The notes beneath the pieces were generated by a model, which did no database searches, was not told where the DNA came from, and saw nothing but the letters and a program-made list of their open reading frames with translations. A program made the position numbers and the translations under genes. 64,000 nucleotides of DNA. It comes from Exophiala sp. HKRS030. Lineage: Eukaryota; Ascomycota; Eurotiomycetes; Chaetothyriales; Herpotrichiellaceae. Position 1 is the first letter of the stretch, and every line of letters starts with the position of its first letter. The stretch lies in assembly GCA_023897205.1 (NCBI GenBank), contig JAHWDD010000004.1, forward strand, positions 1,612,001-1,676,000. The letters are read 5' to 3'. Positions 58,530 to 64,000 of the stretch are shown here, piece by piece.

Positions 58530-60344
58530 TTACCCTACATCGGCAAACAATTGACTCTGTCTATCCTTTTCTCCAGGACAAACTCTGCCACACCAGCCAC
58601 ACCAACTCCGTAGTATGCCTTGAGCCTCTCGGTCCAGGTACTTTCCGCTCACTCTCTCATCTTCAAATTCCCATACCGTCTCTCCTACCTTGACTTTTCT
58701 CCGGACCTTTTTCTTCACCAGACCTCTTATGCACTCGATTTCTTGCTGGAAATATCCAGGCTTGTTGCTACTATGGTCTGGAGTGGCCAGATGGCTAGCG
58801 TGATCACCCTCACCTTCTCGGATCAGCTCACGCGCGACATTCTCTGAACAATCGATTTCCACCCAGCACACGGCCTTGCCACTGTTTTCGAGACAGTCCT
58901 CACCGCGACCACATTTCTGGCCTTGATTGCCCTGCCCAAGACCTGTGCCAAGTCCTCCTCCGATATGCATCGAGTACCGAGACCGCCAAGTCCACACTCT
59001 TTTGTACGTCGTATCGGCGGCTCGAAGACTTTGACCACATGGCACGCACAGGTACACGCCACGGCTGGCGCAAGTACAAGGCCCGCGTAGGAATGCGGGT
59101 GAGGTGAAACACAGCTTCTGTTGTTCGTGCAAATGCGGCCCATCTACGTCGGCGTGCGCACTAGACGAAGATGAAGACGACAACGACCGTGCTGACTTGG
59201 TAGAACTGGCACTGGAATGCATATAGGTATCGGTTGATTCATTCGAGGATGACAGAGGTTGAAGGTGAGCTTCAAAGGGGGCTTCGGTACATGTCTTGCA
59301 CAATCGACGATGTCGATCTTTCAGCCACGCCGTGGTGGGAGGTTTGATTGCACAATTTCTACAGACGACGGTTCCACAGTTTCGACATGAGCCGACGAGA
59401 TCCCGAGCACATGAATTTCCTCTGGTAGGGCTTATTTTCGATGACTGTGAGATTTGTGGGACATGTGAACCTTGTACGTTGGTTGGCATGATCTGGGGCT
59501 GTGGTGTAAGTGAGATCTGTGAATGGCTGTAGATCGAAATAGCAATGATGGGCTCTTCTGTGTCTACGTCGTGCGATGACTGCGCGGAAGACTCATGCAC
59601 GGTAGGCCAATCTCGTGTGCAACGTAGCGATCGGGCTTTGAGTTGGCGAGCGAACTGAGTCAGGTTATGGTGGACAGGACGACATGTGAGTGCCAGAGCA
59701 TCCAAGTCATTTAGGTCGAGATGACTAGCCAACGAAACAGCGATACTAGGGGAAAGGTCAGTTGGAGAAATAGGCCACAAGACCATAGCCAAAGCATACG
59801 GATAGCATGTCAGCACTGCAGCCAGCACATTGGTCGTGTGTGCACCAACTAGAAGTTGATCTACTGCCTTTCCTCTATGCAGAATGATATTTGTTTCGGT
59901 GATCTGAGACTTCAGGTCTTCTGGGATACCCGAAAACACGACATGGGGATTGTGAGGTCGCCGGTCACGCTTGGGACTATTTTGTGGTTGTTGCTCCTCG
60001 CTGTCTGACTCAAGGTCGACAAACACTGCCATGCCATTGGAATCGGAGTGAGGCGAGATCAGTAGGATCGTACTTCGGCCGAAGCCAGGGAATGCGGCAA
60101 TCGCAGCAGTAAGCAGAGGGGATGTGGGAGGGGGTAAACCCCGAAGGTTCAGAGGCAACGGTCCGATGCCTCGTACGGAGTCGACAAGGATAAGTACAAA
60201 ACGGACAAGTTTTGTAGATAGAGTTGAAGAAGGCGACTCGGGTTCAAGGACAAAATGCCTGATGCTGAATACCAATTGAGGCAAACTGCGTAGGTTGAGG
60301 AGATGAGAAGACGAGGATACCCGAGATGGACATGTTGAGGGCAT
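58530..60344 (-). CDS. Uncharacterised Cys-rich fungal protein
   Basis: An uninterrupted 604-codon frame. I do not recognise a named family. Visible features are a possible F-box-like helix pair (VSLASHLDLNDLDALALTCRPVHHNL, about residues 203-228), a zinc-binding-like CRNCGTVVCRNC followed by CKTC (about 310-345), a long Ser tract, then CTCASRGVYLCVPCG, CGRGEDC, an EIDCSENVARELI segment and a C-terminal CGWCGRVCPG. The even spacing of Cys pairs suggests structural zinc sites. The first 104 residues are Ser/Leu/Pro-rich and end before MAVFVDLESDSEEQQPQ; translation could start there (about 60,032), so the N-terminus is uncertain. A TACGGAGT element lies inside the disputed N-terminal part (60,174-60,181), which weakly favours the later start. 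Nuclear or cytosolic location cannot be judged. Confidence 0.75.
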   Translation of the reverse strand: MPSTCPSRVSSSSHLLNLRSLPQLVFSIRHFVLEPESPSSTLSTKLVRFVLILVDSVRGIGPLPLNLRGLPPPTSPLLTAAIAAFPGFGRSTILLISPHSDSNGMAVFVDLESDSEEQQPQNSPKRDRRPHNPHVVFSGIPEDLKSQITETNIILHRGKAVDQLLVGAHTTNVLAAVLTCYPYALAMVLWPISPTDLSPSIAVSLASHLDLNDLDALALTCRPVHHNLTQFARQLKARSLRCTRDWPTVHESSAQSSHDVDTEEPIIAISIYSHSQISLTPQPQIMPTNVQGSHVPQISQSSKISPTRGNSCARDLVGSCRNCGTVVCRNCAIKPPTTAWLKDRHRRLCKTCTEAPFEAHLQPLSSSNESTDTYMHSSASSTKSARSLSSSSSSSAHADVDGPHLHEQQKLCFTSPAFLRGPCTCASRGVYLCVPCGQSLRAADTTYKRVWTWRSRYSMHIGGGLGTGLGQGNQGQKCGRGEDCLENSGKAVCWVEIDCSENVARELIREGEGDHASHLATPDHSSNKPGYFQQEIECIRGLVKKKVRRKVKVGETVWEFEDERVSGKYLDREAQGILRSWCGWCGRVCPGEKDRQSQLFADVG

Positions 60345-61536
60345 TCACGGCCAGTCACGGAGGTGCAGCAAGTGAACAACATGGGGAAGGAATGAGATGG
60401 GGGTGGTCATGTGACCTCTATGCTGCGAGCACCCAGCGTCGACCGTTGATTGGTGCGGACATTAGAATTTGGCCATCCGCGTTTCAAGAGTGAGAGAGGC
60501 ACGCGGCCACGGCACAATACACGTACTTTGTACTTTTCATGTACAATCGTCACCATCGTGTCAACCTCAACCTCAAAGTCCTCAAGGTGGAGGGCGGGAG
60601 TCGGGACAGATCCTGTACATCTTCTCCATTAGGCAATTTAGTGATCCAGTGGGGAACCATGACACTGAACTCAGCCACCCCGAGTCAGCATGAGAACAAA
60701 GACCGGGCGTGACCGGGGCACGTTGACCCCATTATACAGGCACGGTAGTAGTATTTGTGTATATAGTCAGCACTGCAACCAGCAGATACTACCTTCTTGG
60801 GCTTGAGATTCTCTGGGGTTGGTTACTGGACCAGATTGGCTCCTGCACAAGCCCGGAATCCCGAAGCGGAGGATCTTCCATACATAGCATAATGGCGATG
60901 GCGACCGCATGGCACGCCTATTCCCCGTGCCCACCTCGCCGCGTCTCATCCAAATGCGGAGTCTTAGATCTCGGCCGTAGTCCTTCTAAACGATCGAGCT
61001 ATGACCTCCAATCGAGGGGGATCTCCCAACTTTCCAAGACCATTTCGGTGCGGGTGGGAGCCCGCTTCGTATAATTAAGTAATCATTACAATCGTTCCTC
61101 CCCGCATCGAACATTCATTTCTCACCTCTTCACGTCCATCAGACAAGGGCAGGATCGTGTATCATGTCTCCTGCGATAAGTGGGTGGCGAAGGGGCTTCG
61201 ATGGAAAAAGTGGAACGGCCAAACTGATCAGAATGTTTCGTGCACATGTAGACCGAGGCAAATGCCACTGCTAATTTCATTAACAGCTACGAGAGAGAAA
61301 AGGGCTTCGGTTACAAAATCATGCACTAGATCGTATAGCGCTTATGTCCAGTCTGTGCATTCTGATATCTATATGAATCCGAAGTCTCCCAGTTCGTGTG
61401 TTTGTGTGCATGCCTGGTCGCTCCTTCCTCCAAGTTCACACCTAGAAGCCATATTTTTGTTCTTGCACGTGTCACTCGCAAGTTCCGGCCACCTTTGACG
61501 ATTTATCAAACTTCAATCAACCACAACCTTGTAAAG
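60345..61536. other. Intergenic region
   Basis: About 1.2 kb between two divergent genes. No gene seen. It must include the promoters of the Cys-rich protein and of the aldehyde dehydrogenase. Confidence 0.4.
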
Positions 61537-63151
61537 ATGAGTTCAGTTGCGTTACCGCCGTTTGTTACCACACCTGTCGACGATATCCCAGGTATTGTCA
61601 ATCGCCTTCAACGAACTTTTCATTCTCACAAGACTCGTCCTGTTGAATTTCGACTCCGACAACTACGAAAGCTATATTGGGGAATCACAGATCATGCCGA
61701 AGACATTGTACAGGCATGCCAGAAGGATTTGCACAAAGGTGTCTTTGACGCCTATGCTGCCGAGATCGACTTCGTTCGCGACGGGATATTGTTTCTGACT
61801 CAGAACCTCGAAAAATGGGTCAAAGATGAAAAGGCTGCTGATATCGCTTTTCCAAATTGGTTGTTGGGTCCTAAAATCCGCAAGGATCCCCTAGGTGTGG
61901 TACTTGTCATTGGGTCAGTTGCCCAAATCCTACTCATAAACCAGCAGACCGATTGACCGATTCAATAGAGCTTTCAACTTCCCCATCAATCTGTCCTTAA
62001 GTCCGATGATTGGCGCCATTGCTGCGGGTAACACTGTTGTATTGAAGCCTTCCGAGCAGGCGTCCAACTGTGCCGCTATCATGCAGAAGATCATCGCGTC
62101 TTCCCTCGACCCTGACTGCTATACTGTAGTACAGGGTGCCATTCCCGAGACCTCGGCCCTGCTGGCCCAAAAATGGGACAAAATATTCTTCACGGGCTCT
62201 GTCAGGACAGCCAAAATTGTCGCTCAGGCTGCCGCAAAGACCTTGACGCCAGTAGCACTCGAGCTGGGTGGAAAAAATCCCGCCATAGTTACCAAGAGGG
62301 CCGATGTTCGTCTGGCTGCTCGAAGACTGATTTGGTCAAAGGTTATGAATGCCGGTCAGGTCTGCATGTCTCCAAACCACACCCTCATCGACAGAGAGGT
62401 CGTGCCCAAATTTGTCGAAGAAGTCAAGGCCAGCCTCAAAGAGTTCTATCCCGAAGGGGCCAAGAAAAGTCCTGATTACGCGAGGATCATCAACAAATCT
62501 TCCTTTGACCGCATCAAGAAGATGTTGGACGATACCGATGGCAAGATCTTAGTTGGAGGCGAGACAGATGCCGATGAACTGTACATCGAGCCCACTGTCA
62601 TCCAAGTCTCCAATCCCAAGGACTCGCTCTTGGCCGATGAATCCTTCGGTCCTTTGTTCACGATCCTCCCCGTTGACGATCTAGACCAAGCCATTGCCAC
62701 CGCCAACGAGCTGCACGCAACACCATTGGGAGTCTACGCCTTTGGATCCAAAGCCGAGACCGAACGCATCCTCGCTGAAACCCGCTCTGGGGGCGCAAGC
62801 GTCAACGATGGCTTCTATCACGGCATGATCCCGCACTTTCCATTCGGCGGCGTCGGGGACTCCGGCACAGGCAACTACCGTGGCAAGGCTTCTTTTGATT
62901 GCTTCACTCACCCACGCTCCATCACCACCACTCCCGGCTGGATGGAGAAGCTGTTGGCATTGAGATATCCGCCGTACTTTGGCACCAACAAGCTGAAGCA
63001 ATACCAGCAGATGAGCCAGGGGAAACCGGACTTTGACCGGGAGGGAAATAAGAAACGTAGTTTGTTCTGGTACGTATTGACCCTGGGGCTGGGAGTGCCT
63101 CTGGGGCCGTGTTTCGTGCCATCGTGCTTGGTGGGCTGTATCTTGTGTTGA
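61537..63151 (+). CDS. HFD1: Fatty-aldehyde dehydrogenase, membrane-anchored (HFD1-like), two exons
   Basis: Class 3-type aldehyde dehydrogenase that oxidises long-chain aldehydes to fatty acids with NAD(P)+. Exons 61537-61913 and 61969-63151 (55-bp intron, GTCAGT donor) give 519 residues. Features in order are RPVEFRLRQLRKLYWGI, the N-terminal DPLGVVLVIG/AFNFPINLSLSPMIGAIAAGN restored across the splice, VVLKPSEQASN, KIFFTGSVRTAKIV, the general-base Glu in LELGGKNP, the catalytic Cys in NAGQVCMSPNH, and PHFPFGGVGDSGTGNYRGK. The C-terminus is hydrophobic (FWYVLTLGLGVPLGPCFVP...), consistent with a tail anchor in ER, lipid droplet or outer mitochondrial membrane, as in yeast Hfd1 and human ALDH3A2. 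The final 20 residues are unusual and a further intron near 63,130 cannot be excluded. Confidence 0.93.
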
Positions 63152-63445
63152 AACTGACCTTGGATGGCAGACCATTGCAGTTGGGCAACAAGAAATTGAA
63201 TTAACCCTGCTTTTCATCACCTGCTTCAGCCTTTCTTTACTTGCACAGCGACAGCCCCCACCTCAGTCTACCTGCTATTTGTACATTTGTGTGTTCGTAT
63301 ATTTGTATGTTTGTATACCAGTATGTGAATAGCACAAGTTTGTGAATCAACGGATATACTAGTAAATATATGGACTTGAATCAAATTGATTTTCTCTCGC
63401 CACGCAAAATCCGCATAATACCACATGCCAAAATGACATAGCCTC

Positions 63446-64000
63446 TCAAGCCTTGGATTTCCCATCCACTTTAGCCATCTCAGCCGTAAACGGAACGATG
63501 CTCTCGATAAGCATATCCTTTGACAGTAAGAATTTTCACCTCAAGTCAGCACTTTGAATGCAAACGTCACAGGGCGGCGACAGGGAAGACGGGCACAAAG
63601 CCCGAGGCAAAGTTACAGCGACCAAGAAAACTAAAACTCACACGGACAAATCGCGGCGACAGCGCCCAGCCCCAGCGCGCGGCAAACGCACTGCCACCAA
63701 CCCACACCGTGCCCGACGAACCCTTCTCGACCTCATCCACCACGCTCGTCGCATACTGCGTGGTGGAGATGCCGGACTTTTGCAGACGGCCGTCGGTGAT
63801 ACCGTGGATGAAGTCGCGGATGGCGTGGTAGTACGATGTCTCGGGGATTGGGTGGCGGAGGTCCCGCGCGAACGCGTTGGTCTTGACTGCCAGTGTGATC
63901 AGTGTCAACACCCGCACGCCTAGCGGCGCGAGTTCAAGGCGCCATGTCTCGCTGCCCGCGGCTAGTGCGGCTTTCGAACTGTTGTACACACCTGCATTTC
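63446..64000 (-). CDS. Short-chain dehydrogenase/reductase, C-terminal part (5' end outside window)
   Basis: Minus-strand exons 63642-64000 (truncated by the window) and 63446-63517 joined across a 124-bp intron (donor GTGAGT, acceptor AAAG). The visible part begins in the active-site region: YNSSKAALAAGSETWRLELAPLGVRVLTLITLAVKTNAF contains the YxxxK catalytic pair (Tyr and Lys of YNSSK) and the strand/loop after it that closes over NAD(P). The second exon adds DMLIESIVPFTAEMAKVDGKSKA and the stop at 63446-63448. It resembles fungal SDRs annotated as 1-acylglycerone-phosphate reductase-like (Ayr1-like), but the cofactor-binding half is not in view, so substrate and cofactor are not assigned. 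Confidence 0.85.

Overview
The window looks like nuclear DNA of a filamentous ascomycete (Pezizomycotina). Genes carry short GT-AG introns (43-127 bp). The families are typical of moulds: a WOPR (Gti1/Pac2) regulator, a Zn2Cys6 regulator, a questin-oxidase-like enzyme, neutral trehalase and isocitrate lyase. A 22.8-kb AT-rich tract in the middle has the near-total CpA/TpG loss expected of repeat-induced point mutation (RIP). I cannot name the species.

Left arm, 1-27,543: the 3' end of a cytochrome P450; a long intergenic region leading to a Pac2-type WOPR transcription factor (3451-4854); mitochondrial asparaginyl-tRNA synthetase (three exons); a secreted Ser/Thr-rich protein with three Cys-rich PAN-like modules (three exons); a seven-helix membrane protein; then a compact group that looks like a small tailoring or catabolic cluster: Zn2Cys6 factor, questin-oxidase family enzyme, FAD monooxygenase (apparent one-base frameshift at a G7 run) and an alpha/beta hydrolase with Cys in the nucleophile position. 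No polyketide synthase or other backbone gene is present. Next come dihydrolipoyl dehydrogenase (LPD1), an NCE102/MARVEL membrane protein (three exons, the last overlooked by simple ORF calling) and a peroxisomal-type dienoyl-CoA isomerase. The arm ends in a (CTA)n microsatellite that runs into a 100-N scaffold gap.

Centre, 27,644 to about 50,640: no intact gene. It is a mosaic. Blocks at about 27.6-31.2, 43.65-46.7 and 48.15-50.3 kb have lost both CpA and TpG. Blocks at about 31.5-43.6 and 46.7-48.15 kb have lost mainly CpA and keep many TpG, which is a strand-asymmetric RIP signature. A 300-bp stretch near 31.2-31.5 kb and the right edge (50.29-50.64 kb) are hardly mutated. This suggests nested, decayed transposable elements of different ages.

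Right arm, 50,962-64,000: isocitrate lyase (three exons), neutral trehalase (five exons, with an apparent one-base deletion in a C4 run), an uncharacterised Cys-rich fungal protein, a membrane-anchored fatty-aldehyde dehydrogenase (two exons) and the 3' end of a short-chain dehydrogenase running off the window.

Several of these enzymes serve lipid and C2 metabolism (dienoyl-CoA isomerase, isocitrate lyase, fatty-aldehyde dehydrogenase, lipoamide dehydrogenase), but they are spread out and oriented independently, so I do not read them as a cluster. The two frameshifts both fall in G/C homopolymers of otherwise well-conserved genes, so base-calling error is a serious alternative to real mutation. 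Intron positions are my own reading of splice signals and frame continuity.
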